From Comamonadaceae bacterium (GTDB lineage: Bacteria > Pseudomonadota > Gammaproteobacteria > Burkholderiales > Burkholderiaceae_C), in assembly GCA_027485235.1 (NCBI GenBank), contig JAIXRJ010000035.1:1-45933 (forward strand): a stretch of 45,933 nt of DNA, in the 5' to 3' direction. The translations under genes were made by a program, and so were the position numbers. The notes under the pieces are model-generated. The model was not told the origin of the DNA and ran no database searches. It saw only the letters and a program-made list of their open reading frames with translations. Positions 1-9,078 of this stretch are shown here, piece by piece (within the stretch, counting starts at the first letter, position 1; every line of letters begins with the position of its first letter).

Positions 1-708
1 AAAACCGTCGACGAAAGCGAGAAAGCCAAGCATGTGCGCGGCGTGTTCGACTCGGTCGCGTCCAAATACGACGTGATGAACGACCTGATGTCCATGGGCC
101 TGCACCGCGTGTGGAAGGCTTACACCGTGCAGCTGGCCAACCTGAAAGAGGGCGACCAAGTGCTGGACATCGCAGGCGGCACGGGCGACTTGGCCATGGC
201 CTTCGCCAAGAAGGTGGGCGCCACCGGCCGCGTGGTGCACACCGACATCAACGAAGCCATGCTCTCCACCGGGCGCGACCGCTTGGTTGACCACGGCCTG
301 GCCCTGCCCACGCTGGTGTGTGATGCCGAGAAGCTGCCCTTTCCAGATGACCATTTCAACGTGGTCAGCGTGGCCTTTGGTCTGCGCAACATGACGCACA
401 AGGACGTGGCCTTGAAGGAGATGTGCCGCGTGCTCAAGCCGGGTGGAAAATTGCTGGTGCTGGAGTTTTCCAAAGTGGCCAAGCCCCTGGAAAAAGCCTA
501 CGACTGGTACAGCTTCAAGATCCTGCCCCAGTTGGGCAAGCTGGTGGCAGGGGACGCCGACAGCTACCGTTACCTGGCCGAATCGATTCGCATGCACCCC
601 AGCCAAGAGGATTTGAAAACCCTTATGAAAAATGCCGGATTTGGCCATGTGGATTTTCACAATTTGTCGGCCGGGGTGGTAGCCTTGCACATGGGCATCA
701 AATGTTGA
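1..708 (+). CDS. ubiE: UbiE methyltransferase, 5' end outside window
   Basis: C-methyltransferase of ubiquinone (and, where present, menaquinone) synthesis, using S-adenosylmethionine. The frame is open from base 1, so the start codon lies upstream; 235 residues are visible against about 250 in E. coli UbiE, so only some 10-20 residues are missing. The visible part has the family signature [14 protein letters not shown], the SAM-binding motif [11 protein letters not shown], the post-motif stretch LPFPDDHFN, the [15 protein letters not shown] block and the C-terminal [16 protein letters not shown] segment. It is followed by a Tim44-domain gene, ubiJ and ubiB on the same strand, the usual company of ubiE. 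No frameshift is visible. The identification is secure; only the N-terminus is unknown. Confidence 0.97.
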   Translation, partial: KTVDESEKAKHVRGVFDSVASKYDVMNDLMSMGLHRVWKAYTVQLANLKEGDQVLDIAGGTGDLAMAFAKKVGATGRVVHTDINEAMLSTGRDRLVDHGLALPTLVCDAEKLPFPDDHFNVVSVAFGLRNMTHKDVALKEMCRVLKPGGKLLVLEFSKVAKPLEKAYDWYSFKILPQLGKLVAGDADSYRYLAESIRMHPSQEDLKTLMKNAGFGHVDFHNLSAGVVALHMGIKC

Positions 709-743
709 AGCCCGAAATCTGAATTTCCTGAGTTGGAGACACC

Positions 744-1742
744 ATGAACAACAAGTTGATGACACTGATGCTCGCAGGCGTGATGGCCTTGGGCAGCCTG
801 AACGCCGAGGCCGCACGCCGCATGGGTGGTGGCAAGTCTGTGGGACAGCAATCCAACCAAGTGACCAAGCGCGATGCCGCGCCCCAGACGCCCGCTGCGC
901 CGGCTCAAAATGCGGCACCTGCGAACGCCGCTAAACCCGCTGCAGCGCCTGCTGCCGCTGCACCCAAGCGCCCATGGGGCGCCATGTTGGGGGGCTTGGC
1001 CGCAGGTCTGGGTCTGGCTTGGTTGGCCAGCTCTCTGGGCATGGGTGAAGCCTTTGGCAACATCTTGATGGCTTTGTTGATCGGTGTGGCGGTGATCGCT
1101 GTGATCGGCATGGTCATGCGGGCCCGCCGCGGCGGTGCTGCGCAAAGCGGTGGTTTGGCCTACCAAGGCGCTGGTGCCTCGGCAGAGAACCCTGCCACGC
1201 TCAAGCAGTACAGCCCCAGCAATGTCGGCAACGATGCCTCAGCCCGCCCTTGGGAATCGCAAAACACACGCTTTGACAGCACTGGGGCATCGTCATCGAC
1301 CGGCTCCATGATCGGCTCGGGCATTGCATCCGCCGCGGGCGGCTCACAAACCTGGGGCATTCCAGCGGGCTTTGATGTGGACAGCTTCGTTACCGCTGCC
1401 AAGCGCAATTTTGTGACTTTGCAAGACGCTTGGGACCGCTCGGACATCAGCGCCCTGCGTTCCATGATGACCGATGCCATGGTGGTGGAAATCCGCAACC
1501 AACTGTCTGAACGCGAAGCACAATTCCCAGGGCAGCCCAACAAGACCGAAGTGGTCATGATCGAGGCCCAATTGTTGGGCATTGAAGAACAGTCGGACGT
1601 CTATCTGGCGAGTGTCGAGTTCAACGGCATGATCCGTGAGGACGCATCGTCAGGTCCCAGCCCCTTCCGTGAAGTGTGGAACATGACCAAATCCAAACAA
1701 GGCGGCGGCTGGTTGGTCGCTGGCGTGCAAGCGCTGCAATAA
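744..1742 (+). CDS. Tim44-domain membrane protein
   Basis: A 332-residue protein starting at ATG 744 behind a GGAG-type ribosome site. Residues 1-23 resemble a signal peptide or N-terminal anchor ending in LNAEA. Residues 45-77 are a low-complexity Ala/Pro/Gln region. Two hydrophobic segments follow (about 78-98 and 104-126), then a Gly/Ser-rich linker. The C-terminal 120 residues (from about GFDVDSFVTAAKRNFVTLQDAW) match the Tim44-like fold, which in mitochondria docks import motors on membranes. Bacterial members have no firmly established role. It lies 35 bases after ubiE and 47 before ubiJ, inside the ubiquinone locus, which suggests a membrane scaffolding role near the Ubi complex; that is inference. 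Family assignment is good, function unknown. Confidence 0.85.
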   Translation: MNNKLMTLMLAGVMALGSLNAEAARRMGGGKSVGQQSNQVTKRDAAPQTPAAPAQNAAPANAAKPAAAPAAAAPKRPWGAMLGGLAAGLGLAWLASSLGMGEAFGNILMALLIGVAVIAVIGMVMRARRGGAAQSGGLAYQGAGASAENPATLKQYSPSNVGNDASARPWESQNTRFDSTGASSSTGSMIGSGIASAAGGSQTWGIPAGFDVDSFVTAAKRNFVTLQDAWDRSDISALRSMMTDAMVVEIRNQLSEREAQFPGQPNKTEVVMIEAQLLGIEEQSDVYLASVEFNGMIREDASSGPSPFREVWNMTKSKQGGGWLVAGVQALQ

Positions 1743-1789
1743 AGCCACGCCCCGCAATGGGGGCCCTCTTTCGGGAATAATCGGGGACT

Positions 1790-2350
1790 ATGGCAACACA
1801 GTCCCCTTTTTCTTGGGCCTCTCAGGTCCTGCCCGAAATGCTCGCTCAATTTGCAGACAAGCTCCAGCCGCCCGCTTGGGTGGTCGATGAAGCGGTCAAT
1901 CGCTTGGTCCTGTTTCTCAACCATGTGCTTCAAGGTGAGCCTGAGGGCATGGCCCGATTGGCTCGCCAAAAAGGCCAACGCATTGAGCTGGTCTGGGACC
2001 GCATGCAACTTCAATTGAGCCCCACCCCCGCAGGCCTGCTCGAGCGTGGCCATTTTGAAGGCTTTGACCTGCGACTGACGGTGACCGAAGAGACGCCCGT
2101 CTCGCTCGCTTCGGCCTTGGCCCGGGGTGACAAACCCAAAGTGCGCATCGAAGGCGATGTGCAACTGGCGGCCGAAATCAACTGGTTGATCGACCATGTG
2201 CGTTGGGACGCCGAAGAGGATCTGGCCCGCTTGATCGGTGACGCGCCAGCCCACACGCTGGCTCAAGCCGCGCGCCAGGCCATGGCGGCTTTGCGCAGCT
2301 TTGTGGTCCAACCACCCGGCAGGGGACTGCGAACGGGCAGCGCAGCATGA
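1790..2350 (+). CDS. ubiJ: UbiJ-like SCP2-domain ubiquinone accessory protein
   Basis: A 186-residue soluble protein of the SCP2 sterol-carrier-like type. In E. coli UbiJ (YigP) binds isoprenoid lipid and helps assemble the Ubi metabolon. Position supports the call: it sits between ubiE and ubiB, as in enterobacteria, and its TGA overlaps the ubiB ATG by 4 bases (ATGA), so the two are probably translationally coupled. The sequence is moderately conserved ([31 protein letters not shown], split by inspection into SCP2-like strands), with a C-terminal helical part containing [16 protein letters not shown], typical of UbiJ. The ATG at 1790 has no clear Shine-Dalgarno, and an AATAAT lies about 9 bases upstream, so a very short leader is possible. 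Symbol rests partly on context. Confidence 0.85.
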   Translation: MATQSPFSWASQVLPEMLAQFADKLQPPAWVVDEAVNRLVLFLNHVLQGEPEGMARLARQKGQRIELVWDRMQLQLSPTPAGLLERGHFEGFDLRLTVTEETPVSLASALARGDKPKVRIEGDVQLAAEINWLIDHVRWDAEEDLARLIGDAPAHTLAQAARQAMAALRSFVVQPPGRGLRTGSAA

Positions 2351-3921
2351 TGCGCTGGGGCCGCTTCGGGCGAGGCGTTTTCATCGTTTTCATCGTCTTG
2401 CGCTACGGCCTCGACGAACTGGTGCTGTCGAGCTTTCAAAAACCCTGGATCCGACTGCTGGCCCGCGCGCTCTCTGTTGGCCGAGACTTGCGTTCGCCCC
2501 GGGCGGTGCGCCTGCGTGAAGCACTTGAGCGCCTGGGCCCGATTTTTGTGAAGTTCGGTCAGGTGCTGTCCACGCGCCGTGATTTATTGGCCCCCGACAT
2601 TGCTGAGGAGTTGGCCAAGTTGCAAGACCGGGTGCCGCCTTTCAGCTCGGCCATCGCGGTGGCCTCGATTGAGCGGGCTTTCAACCGCAAGGTGGAAGAC
2701 ATTTTCGAGACTTTTGAGCGTGAGCCCGTGGCCAGCGCCTCGATCGCGCAGGTGCACTTTGCTACTTTGCGCGGCAAGGGGGGCGAGGTGCGCGAGGTGG
2801 CGATCAAGGTCTTGCGCCCGGGCATGCTGCCTGTCATCGACAAAGACCTGAGTCTCATGCGCATGATGGCCGGTTGGGTGGAAAGCTTGAGCGCTGACGG
2901 CAAACGGCTCAAACCCCGCGAGGTGGTGGCTGAGTTTGACAAATACCTGCACGACGAGCTGGACTTGGTGCGTGAAGCGGCCAACGCCGCGCAGTTGCGC
3001 CGCAACATGCAGGGGCTTGATCTGGTGCTGATCCCCGAGATGATCTGGGACTTTTGCCACCCCGAGGTCATCGTCATGGAGCGCATGCACGGTGTGCCCA
3101 TCAGCCAGGTGGACCGCTTGCGCGAAGCGGGCGTGGACATTCCCAAACTCGCCCGCGATGGCGTGACGCTGTTTTTCACGCAAGTGTTCCGCGACGGCTT
3201 TTTCCACGCCGACATGCACCCCGGCAACATCCAGGTCAGTCTGGCACCCGAGACCTTTGGCCGCTATATTTCGCTGGACTTTGGCATCGTGGGCACGCTC
3301 ACCGAGTACGACAAGGAGTATCTGGCGCAAAACTTCACGGCTTTTTTCCGCCGTGACTACAAGCGCGTGGCCGAGTTGCACATCGAGTCCGGCTGGGTGC
3401 CGCCCGAGACGCGGGTGGACGAGTTGGAGTCGGCCATCCGTGCGGTGTGCGAGCCTTACTTTGACAGACCGCTCAAGGAAATTTCGCTGGGCATGGTGCT
3501 GATGCGCCTGTTCCAGACCTCGCGCCGCTTTCAGGTCGAGATCCAACCGCAGCTGGTGCTGCTGCAAAAAACCCTGCTCAACATCGAGGGCCTCGGCCGC
3601 GACCTCGACCCCGAACTGGACCTGTGGAGCACGGCCAAGCCTTTTCTCGAAAAATGGATGCTGGCGCAAATTGGCCCCAAAAAACTCTGGGAAGAGCTCA
3701 AGGCGCAAGCCCCGCACTACGCCAAACTGCTGCCGCAGTTGCCTCGCTTGCTGCATGAATACCTGCAAAAACCGCGTCAGCCAGACGCCCGTCAGCTGGA
3801 ACAATTGCTGGCTGAGCAAAGACGAACCAACAGCCTGTTGCAAATTCTGCTTTACCTCGGAATGGGGTTCATCTTGAGTCTGTTGGCCTTGCAGGTCTGG
3901 TCGCTTGTGCGCTTGCACTGA
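2347..3921 (+). CDS. ubiB: UbiB, ubiquinone biosynthesis atypical kinase
   Basis: A 524-residue member of the UbiB/ABC1/ADCK atypical kinase family, required for aerobic ubiquinone synthesis and thought to act as an ATPase that helps extract lipid intermediates from the membrane. Visible hallmarks are the KxGQ motif ([14 protein letters not shown]), the nucleotide-binding VAIKVLRPG, the catalytic-loop equivalent HADMHPGN and the metal-binding DFG. A hydrophobic C-terminal tail ([22 protein letters not shown]) provides the membrane anchor. Length is close to the usual 520-550 residues. The start ATG overlaps the stop of ubiJ by 4 bases. It closes the ubiE-Tim44-ubiJ-ubiB run. Assignment is secure. 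Confidence 0.97.
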   Translation: MMRWGRFGRGVFIVFIVLRYGLDELVLSSFQKPWIRLLARALSVGRDLRSPRAVRLREALERLGPIFVKFGQVLSTRRDLLAPDIAEELAKLQDRVPPFSSAIAVASIERAFNRKVEDIFETFEREPVASASIAQVHFATLRGKGGEVREVAIKVLRPGMLPVIDKDLSLMRMMAGWVESLSADGKRLKPREVVAEFDKYLHDELDLVREAANAAQLRRNMQGLDLVLIPEMIWDFCHPEVIVMERMHGVPISQVDRLREAGVDIPKLARDGVTLFFTQVFRDGFFHADMHPGNIQVSLAPETFGRYISLDFGIVGTLTEYDKEYLAQNFTAFFRRDYKRVAELHIESGWVPPETRVDELESAIRAVCEPYFDRPLKEISLGMVLMRLFQTSRRFQVEIQPQLVLLQKTLLNIEGLGRDLDPELDLWSTAKPFLEKWMLAQIGPKKLWEELKAQAPHYAKLLPQLPRLLHEYLQKPRQPDARQLEQLLAEQRRTNSLLQILLYLGMGFILSLLALQVWSLVRLH

Positions 3922-3957
3922 TTCCCCGCTTCCCAACCACAAACTGGAGACATTGCC

Positions 3958-5403
3958 GTGTTGATGACCCTCGTGATCGCTTACCTCCTGGTGACCATTG
4001 CGATTGGCCTGGTGGCTGCCAAACGCGTTAAAAACACCGCCGACTACGCCATTGCCGGCAGGCATTTGCCACTGGTCATGATCGTGACCACCACCTTTGC
4101 CACCTGGTTTGGCGCGGAAACGGTGCTGGGCATTCCGGCCAAATTTGTCAACAGTGGGCTCAATGGCGTGGTCGAGGACCCTTTTGGTGCGGGCAGTTGC
4201 CTGATTCTGGTGGGCCTGTTTTTTGCGGCGCGCTTGTACCGCATGACCTTGTTGACCATCAGCGACTACTTCCGCGAGCGCTACGGCCGCAGTGTCGAAG
4301 TGATTTGCGCCATCATCATCATGGTCAGCTACCTCGGTTGGGTTTCGGCGCAGGTCACTGCTTTGGGCCTGGTGTTCAACATCCTGTCTGATGGCGCGGT
4401 GAGCCTGCCTATGGGCATGGTGATTGGCGTGGTGTCCATTTTGGCCTACACCTTGTTTGGCGGCATGTGGTCGGTGGCCATCACCGACTTTCTTCAGATG
4501 ATCATTCTGGTGCTGGGCCTGGCCGTGCTGGCGGTGTTTGCCGGCAACCAGGCCGGTGGCGCGGACAAGGTGCTGGCGCTGGCCGTCAGTCAGGACTTGT
4601 TCAAGTTCTGGCCCGAGCCCAATTTCAGGGACATCCTCTTCTTTTTTGCATCGGCCATCACCATCATGCTGGGCTCCATCCCCCAGCAGGACGTGTTTCA
4701 GCGCGTCATGTCTGCCAACAGCGAATACGCTGCGACCCGGGGCCCCGTGATCGGTGGTATTTGCTACATCCTTTTTGCCTTTGTCCCCATGTTCCTGGTG
4801 GTCAGTGCCCTGATCATCATGCCCGAGCAGACCGCCAAGCTGATTGCAGAGGATCCCCAAAAGGTGCTGCCGACCCTGGTCATGACGCAGATGCCGTTCA
4901 TCATGCAGGTCCTGTTTTTTGGGGCCTTGTTGTCGGCCATCAAATCCTGTGCATCCGCCACCTTGCTGGCCCCCAGTGTCACCTTCACCGAGAACATCTG
5001 GCGCCAGTTTTTTCCGAACCACAGTGACCAGCAGGAACTCAAGGCCATGCGCGTGACGGTGCTGGTGTTCAGCGCATTTGTGCTGGCGTATGCGATTGCG
5101 ATGCAGGGCACCTCCATTTATGAAATGGTCTCGGGTGCCTACCAAGTGACCCTGGTCGGAGCCTTTGTACCGTTGGCTTTCGGGCTTTACTGGAAGAAAG
5201 CGACCACCCAAGGGGCTTTGTTGGCCATTTTCTTGGGCTTGGTGACTTGGTTGGTGCTGATGTTCACGCCCGCCGGCGAGGAGTTTCCGGCCCAACTGGC
5301 GGGGGTATTGGCCAGTTGGGCAGGCATGGTGATCGGCTCCTTGGCTCCTCAGGCCATCCGCAACCAGCATGGCACCCACCACAGCCTGGCCGGTTTGTCT
5401 TGA
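3958..5403 (+). CDS. Sodium:solute symporter (SSS family)
   Basis: A 481-residue polytopic membrane protein with about 13 hydrophobic segments, of the Na+/solute symporter family that includes PutP and PanF. Family features visible are the N-terminal region KRVKNTADYAIAGRHLP followed by TTFATWFGAETVLGIPAKF, and TLFGGMWSVAITDFLQM in the middle, the typical SSS signature region. The substrate cannot be read from sequence. The longest start is GTG 3958; ATG 3964, two codons later, is equally possible, both behind CTGGAGA. It follows ubiB by 36 bases on the same strand and may be co-transcribed, though no functional link is evident. A GC-rich inverted repeat at 5415-5442, just after the stop, may end the transcript. 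Confidence 0.9.
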   Translation: MLMTLVIAYLLVTIAIGLVAAKRVKNTADYAIAGRHLPLVMIVTTTFATWFGAETVLGIPAKFVNSGLNGVVEDPFGAGSCLILVGLFFAARLYRMTLLTISDYFRERYGRSVEVICAIIIMVSYLGWVSAQVTALGLVFNILSDGAVSLPMGMVIGVVSILAYTLFGGMWSVAITDFLQMIILVLGLAVLAVFAGNQAGGADKVLALAVSQDLFKFWPEPNFRDILFFFASAITIMLGSIPQQDVFQRVMSANSEYAATRGPVIGGICYILFAFVPMFLVVSALIIMPEQTAKLIAEDPQKVLPTLVMTQMPFIMQVLFFGALLSAIKSCASATLLAPSVTFTENIWRQFFPNHSDQQELKAMRVTVLVFSAFVLAYAIAMQGTSIYEMVSGAYQVTLVGAFVPLAFGLYWKKATTQGALLAIFLGLVTWLVLMFTPAGEEFPAQLAGVLASWAGMVIGSLAPQAIRNQHGTHHSLAGLS

Positions 5404-5485
5404 AACGGGCAAGCAGGTGGGGGGGTGAAGAGGCTCCCCCGCCTATAATCGAGGGTTGTGTTTTCAACTGAAAAGAGCCCGCTTC

Positions 5486-5827
5486 ATGCCCATTTACGCC
5501 TACAAATGCGACGCCTGCGGTCATGCCAAGGATGTTCTGCAGAAAATGAGCGACGAACCGTTGACCGATTGCCCGGCTTGCGGCGCCCCGAAATTCAACA
5601 AGAAACTGACAGCCCCGGGTTTCCAACTCAAAGGCACCGGCTGGTATGCCACTGACTTCAAGGGCGGTGGCGCCGCTGCCGGAGTACCGGCCTCAGCAGA
5701 AACCGCAGCTGACGCCGTGTCGAGCCCAGCACCAACCAGCAGCACAGAGGCTTCGGCACCTGCCGCTGCAAGTCCAACAACGACATCGAGCTCGGGTGGC
5801 TGCGCAACTTCTTGCGCGTGCCATTGA
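5486..5827 (+). CDS. FmdB-family zinc-ribbon protein
   Basis: A 113-residue protein beginning MPIYAYKCDACGH, the classic FmdB/CxxC_CxxC_SSSS regulatory-type zinc ribbon: the two CxxC pairs (C8/C11 and C29/C32) would bind one zinc. A short conserved segment APGFQLKGTGWYATDF follows, then a Ser/Ala/Thr-rich low-complexity tail ending in GGCATSCACH, a Cys-rich terminus often seen in betaproteobacterial members. A longer reading frame exists upstream (from 5456), but the ATG at 5486 gives the conserved N-terminus. A perfect TATAAT at 5444-5449 lies about 37 bases upstream. The role is not established; the neighbouring DUF502 and aspS genes downstream are its usual companions in Burkholderiales. 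Confidence 0.9.
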   Translation: MPIYAYKCDACGHAKDVLQKMSDEPLTDCPACGAPKFNKKLTAPGFQLKGTGWYATDFKGGGAAAGVPASAETAADAVSSPAPTSSTEASAPAAASPTTTSSSGGCATSCACH

Positions 5828-5863
5828 ATAACTATTGACCTCAACCCACCGATTGGCCAAACC

Positions 5864-6535
5864 ATGAAACACCGCAGCTTCAAACAGTATTTCATCACCG
5901 GTTTGTTGGTGTGGCTGCCCTTGGCCATCACCGTGTGGGTGCTCATGTGGTTGGTTGGTTTGCTGGATGCCGTCTTTTTGGCGGTCCTGCATGCTGCAGA
6001 CACCTTGATTCCGGGTATCCACGTCAGTGCTGAATACCTTCGGGGTGTACCTGGTTTGGGTGTGGCCATTGTGGCCGTGTTCATTTTCTCCACCGGCGTT
6101 TTTGTGGCCAACATGTTTGGCCAGTGGTGGTTGCGCAAATGGCATGGATTGATGAACCGTATCCCCGTCGTGCGCAGCATCTACACCAGCGTGCGTCAAG
6201 TGGCCGATACTTTGTTTTCGGGCAATGGCAATGCGTTCTCGAAAGCCTTGCTGGTGCAATATCCGCGCCATGGTTCTTGGACCATCGCCTTTCTGACGGG
6301 TACGCCTGGTGGCGAAGTGGCGGGCCACTTTGAACAGCCCTTGGTCAGCGTCTACGTTCCGACCACGCCCAACCCGACCTCGGGTTTCTTTTTGATGATG
6401 CCCAAGGCCGATGTGATTGAGCTGGACATGAGCGTTGACGATGCTCTCAAGTACATCATTTCCATGGGGGTTGTGGTGCCCGGCACGCCTGCCCCTTCTT
6501 CCAAGGCGGGTGTGACCCTGACCAAGCCGGTCTGA
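5864..6535 (+). CDS. DUF502-family membrane protein
   Basis: A 223-residue protein of the DUF502 family. It starts MKHRSFKQYFITGLLVWLPLAITVWVL, giving one transmembrane helix at about residues 10-37. A second lies near GVAIVAVFIFSTGVFVANMFG (about 65-90). The soluble part carries the family's conserved stretch NRIPVVRSIYTSVRQVADTLF and a C-terminal domain with TGTPGGEVAG and FVPTTPNPTSGFFLMMPK-like sequence. The biochemical function is unknown; some family members have been linked to membrane stress. It lies 36 bases after the FmdB gene and 46 before aspS, on the same strand, so the three are probably one transcription unit. Confidence 0.9.
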   Translation: MKHRSFKQYFITGLLVWLPLAITVWVLMWLVGLLDAVFLAVLHAADTLIPGIHVSAEYLRGVPGLGVAIVAVFIFSTGVFVANMFGQWWLRKWHGLMNRIPVVRSIYTSVRQVADTLFSGNGNAFSKALLVQYPRHGSWTIAFLTGTPGGEVAGHFEQPLVSVYVPTTPNPTSGFFLMMPKADVIELDMSVDDALKYIISMGVVVPGTPAPSSKAGVTLTKPV

Positions 6536-6581
6536 CGCCCTGATTTTTGAAACTTGTTCCTGCGAATCCTGAAAGTACATC

Positions 6582-8396
6582 ATGTCCATGCGTTCCCACT
6601 ACTGCGGTCTGGTGACCGAGTCCCTGACGGGCGAATCCGTGAGCCTGTGTGGCTGGGTCAACCGTCGCCGCGACCATGGCGGCGTGATCTTCATTGACCT
6701 GCGCGACCGCGAAGGTTATGTGCAGGTGGTGTGCGACCCTGACCGCCCCGACATGTTCAAAGTGGCCGAAGACGTGCGCAACGAGTTTTGTGTCCAAATC
6801 AAAGGTCTTGTTCGTGCCCGCCCTGACGGCACCACCAATGACAACATGAAAAGCGGCAAGATCGAGGTCTTGTGTCATGAACTGATCGTGCTCAACGCTT
6901 CCGTTACGCCCCCGTTTCAGATCGACGAAGAAAACCTCTCCGAGACGACGCGCCTGACGCACCGGGTGCTGGACCTGCGCCGTCCGTACATGCAAAACAA
7001 CCTGATGTTGCGCTACAAGGTTTCGATGGAAGTGCGCAAGTACTTGGACGAAAACGGCTTCGTGGACATCGAAACCCCCATGCTCACCAAGAGCACGCCC
7101 GAAGGCGCGCGCGACTACCTGGTGCCCAGCCGTGTGCACGATGGTCAGTTCTTTGCACTGCCCCAGTCGCCCCAGTTGTTCAAGCAATTGCTCATGGTGG
7201 CGGGCTATGACCGCTACTACCAAATCACCAAGTGCTTCCGGGACGAAGACCTGCGTGCTGACCGCCAGCCTGAATTCACGCAGATCGATATCGAAACCTC
7301 GTTCCTGACCGAAGAAGAAATCCGCGACATGTTCCAGGGCATGATCAAGCGTGTGTTCCAGAAAACCATCGGTGTGGACTTGGGCGAGTTCCCGGTCATG
7401 ACCTACCAGGACGCGATGCACCTGTACGGCTCCGACAAGCCCGATTTGCGCGTCAAGCTGCAGTTCACCGAAGTGACCGACGTCATGGGCGATGTGGACT
7501 TCAAAGTGTTCTCAGGCGCTGCCAACATGAAAGGCGGCCGCGTGGTGGCCCTGCGCGTGCCGGGTGGCTCCGTTGAAGGCGGCGGCATCAGCCGTGGCGA
7601 GATCGACGCCTACACCGAATTCGTCAAGATCTACGGGGCCAAGGGCTTGGCCTACATCCGCGTCAACGACCTGTCCAAAGGCCGTGACGGCTTGCAGTCG
7701 CCCATCGTCAAGAACATCCACGACGCGGCACTCAACGCCGTGCTGGAGCGCTCGGGCGCGCAAAACGGCGATCTGATCTTCTTTGGTGCTGACAAGGCCA
7801 AAATCGTCAACGACGCCATCGGTGCCCTGCGCATCAAGATTGGCCACAGTGCCTTCGGCAAAGCCAATGGCCTGTTTGAGGACCGTTGGGCGCCAATGTG
7901 GGTGGTGGACTTCCCCATGTTCGAGTTCGACGACGAAAACCAGCGCTACACCGCCGTGCACCACCCCTTCACCGCGCCCAAAGACGGCCACGAAGACTGG
8001 ATGGTCACCGCCCCCGAGAAGTGCATTTCCAAGGGCTATGACATGGTCTTGAACGGTTGGGAGATGGGCGGAGGCTCGGTGCGTATCCACCGCGCTGACG
8101 TACAGCAAAAAGTGTTTGACGCTTTGAAGATCACGCCCGAAGAAGCCCAGCTCAAGTTCGGCTTCTTGCTCGACGCCTTGCAATACGGCGCGCCGCCACA
8201 CGGTGGCCTGGCCTTTGGTCTGGACCGCATCGTGACCCTGATGACCGGTGCCGAGTCCATCCGTGATGTGATTGCTTTCCCCAAGACCCAACGTGCTCAG
8301 TGCCTGCTCACCCAAGCACCCAGCCCTGTGGACGAAAAGCAGCTGCGCGAATTGCACATCCGTTTGCGCAACGTGGACGCTGCCAAAGTCGCTTAA
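6582..8396 (+). CDS. aspS: Aspartyl-tRNA synthetase, predicted non-discriminating
   Basis: A 604-residue class II synthetase of the long bacterial type. Domains in order: N-terminal OB-fold anticodon-binding domain (about 1-110), catalytic domain with motif 2 [16 protein letters not shown] and flipping-loop region, an inserted GAD domain (about 300-420), and motif 3 [13 protein letters not shown] near the C-terminus. In the anticodon domain the specificity positions read RRRDHGG (His32) and PDGT (Gly83). In the Pseudomonas aeruginosa enzyme His31 and Gly82 mark a non-discriminating AspRS that also charges tRNA-Asn, whereas E. coli has Leu and Lys. I therefore infer that Asn-tRNA is made by the GatCAB transamidation route here. 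A strong hairpin follows the stop codon. Confidence 0.97.
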   Translation: MSMRSHYCGLVTESLTGESVSLCGWVNRRRDHGGVIFIDLRDREGYVQVVCDPDRPDMFKVAEDVRNEFCVQIKGLVRARPDGTTNDNMKSGKIEVLCHELIVLNASVTPPFQIDEENLSETTRLTHRVLDLRRPYMQNNLMLRYKVSMEVRKYLDENGFVDIETPMLTKSTPEGARDYLVPSRVHDGQFFALPQSPQLFKQLLMVAGYDRYYQITKCFRDEDLRADRQPEFTQIDIETSFLTEEEIRDMFQGMIKRVFQKTIGVDLGEFPVMTYQDAMHLYGSDKPDLRVKLQFTEVTDVMGDVDFKVFSGAANMKGGRVVALRVPGGSVEGGGISRGEIDAYTEFVKIYGAKGLAYIRVNDLSKGRDGLQSPIVKNIHDAALNAVLERSGAQNGDLIFFGADKAKIVNDAIGALRIKIGHSAFGKANGLFEDRWAPMWVVDFPMFEFDDENQRYTAVHHPFTAPKDGHEDWMVTAPEKCISKGYDMVLNGWEMGGGSVRIHRADVQQKVFDALKITPEEAQLKFGFLLDALQYGAPPHGGLAFGLDRIVTLMTGAESIRDVIAFPKTQRAQCLLTQAPSPVDEKQLRELHIRLRNVDAAKVA

Positions 8397-8410
8397 GCAG
8401 CACTCAAGCT

Positions 8411-8450
8411 GCAAACGACAACGCCACCTTTGGGTGGCGTTGTCGTTTGC
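8411..8450 (+). terminator. Perfect 18-bp hairpin after aspS
   Basis: An 18-base stem (8411-8428 with 8433-8450) with no mismatch encloses the four-base loop TTTG, 14 bases after the aspS stop. It lacks a T-run on either side, so it is either a strong RNA 3'-end hairpin with atypical termination or a processing/stability element. It is the only notable structure in the 247-base gap before the next gene, apart from the minus-strand terminator at 8535-8567. Confidence 0.55.
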
Positions 8451-8534
8451 AGATCCGATGTGCGGGCCTTCGTCGGCGCAAGTCCTGAGGCGGCACCCAC
8501 GAATCGCGGCTGTGTCAAGCTGTGACACGCCCAC

Positions 8535-8567
8535 AAAAAAGGCCTCAAAACGAAGTCTTGAAGCCTT
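8535..8567 (-). terminator. Rho-independent terminator of the RRM gene
   Basis: Read on the minus strand, AAGGCTTCAA pairs with TTGAGGCCTT (one mismatch) around a nine-base loop, and the 3' arm runs straight into TTTTTT. This is the layout of an intrinsic terminator. It lies about 80 bases downstream of the stop codon of the glycine-rich RNA-binding protein. Confidence 0.65.
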
Positions 8568-8643
8568 GGATGTCTGAGCTCAGCATGAAGCTGGGCCAGA
8601 AGATTTGCATCGGCATCGCTGCCGTCAACGGGGTTTGCAGGGC

Positions 8644-9078
8644 TTAGTAGCCGCCGCGACCGCCGCCGCCACCGCCGTAGCCGCCACCGCCAGAGCGATC
8701 ACCGCCACCGCCGTAGCCGCCGCCGGAGCGACCGCCACCACCACCGCCGTAGCCGCCACCGCCTGAGCGGTCACCGCCACCGCCGTAACCGCCACCACCA
8801 CCAAAACCACCGGCACGTGGAGGCCGTGCCTCCATCGGACGGGCTTCGTTCACAGTGATGCTGCGGCCACCCAAAGATTGGCCGTTCATGCCAGAGATAG
8901 CAGCTTGTGCTTCGGCATCGCTGCCCATTTCGACAAAACCAAAGCCTTTGGAGCGACCAGTGTCGCGTTCCATCATGACTTTGGCGCTGGTGATGGCGCC
9001 GAATTCGCCGAATGCCTGTTGCAGGTCTTCGTCGCGAACGGTGTATGGCAGGTTGCCAACGTAAAGTTTATTGCCCAT
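8644..9078 (-). CDS. Glycine-rich RRM RNA-binding protein
   Basis: A 144-residue single-RRM protein with a glycine-rich tail. The RRM spans about residues 1-80, with RNP2 LYVGNL and RNP1 KGFGFVEM, both carrying aromatic RNA-contact positions. Residues 88-144 consist almost only of Gly with regularly spaced Tyr, Arg, Ser and Asp, built from a duplicated 24-residue unit. Such proteins occur in cyanobacteria and some proteobacteria and resemble plant and animal cold-inducible GRPs; a role in RNA chaperoning or cold response is likely but not shown here. A longer frame exists, but ATG 9078 follows a good GAGGAG site and gives the canonical MGNKLYVGNLPY start. Its 5' region (9079-9360) is shared with the divergent katG; I saw no clear promoter there. 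Confidence 0.92.
   Translation of the reverse strand: MGNKLYVGNLPYTVRDEDLQQAFGEFGAITSAKVMMERDTGRSKGFGFVEMGSDAEAQAAISGMNGQSLGGRSITVNEARPMEARPPRAGGFGGGGGYGGGGDRSGGGGYGGGGGGRSGGGYGGGGDRSGGGGYGGGGGGRGGY
8675..8787 (-). repeat. 72-bp coding repeat in the Gly-rich tail
   Basis: A 41-base block at 8675-8715 recurs at 8747-8787 with only two base changes, an offset of 72 bases (24 codons). It encodes the repeated Gly-rich unit with DRS and RS interruptions. The repeat is in frame, so gain or loss of a unit would change tail length without breaking the gene. Confidence 0.8.

Noticed and set aside
2584..5412. 942-codon minus-strand open frame opposite ubiB and the symporter
   Set aside because: It is His/Gln/Gly-rich, matches no family and lies opposite two clear genes; this is a GC-rich antisense shadow.
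8656..8800. Short regular repeats that could suggest CRISPR
   Set aside because: They are in-frame glycine codons of the RRM protein tail, with no unique spacers.
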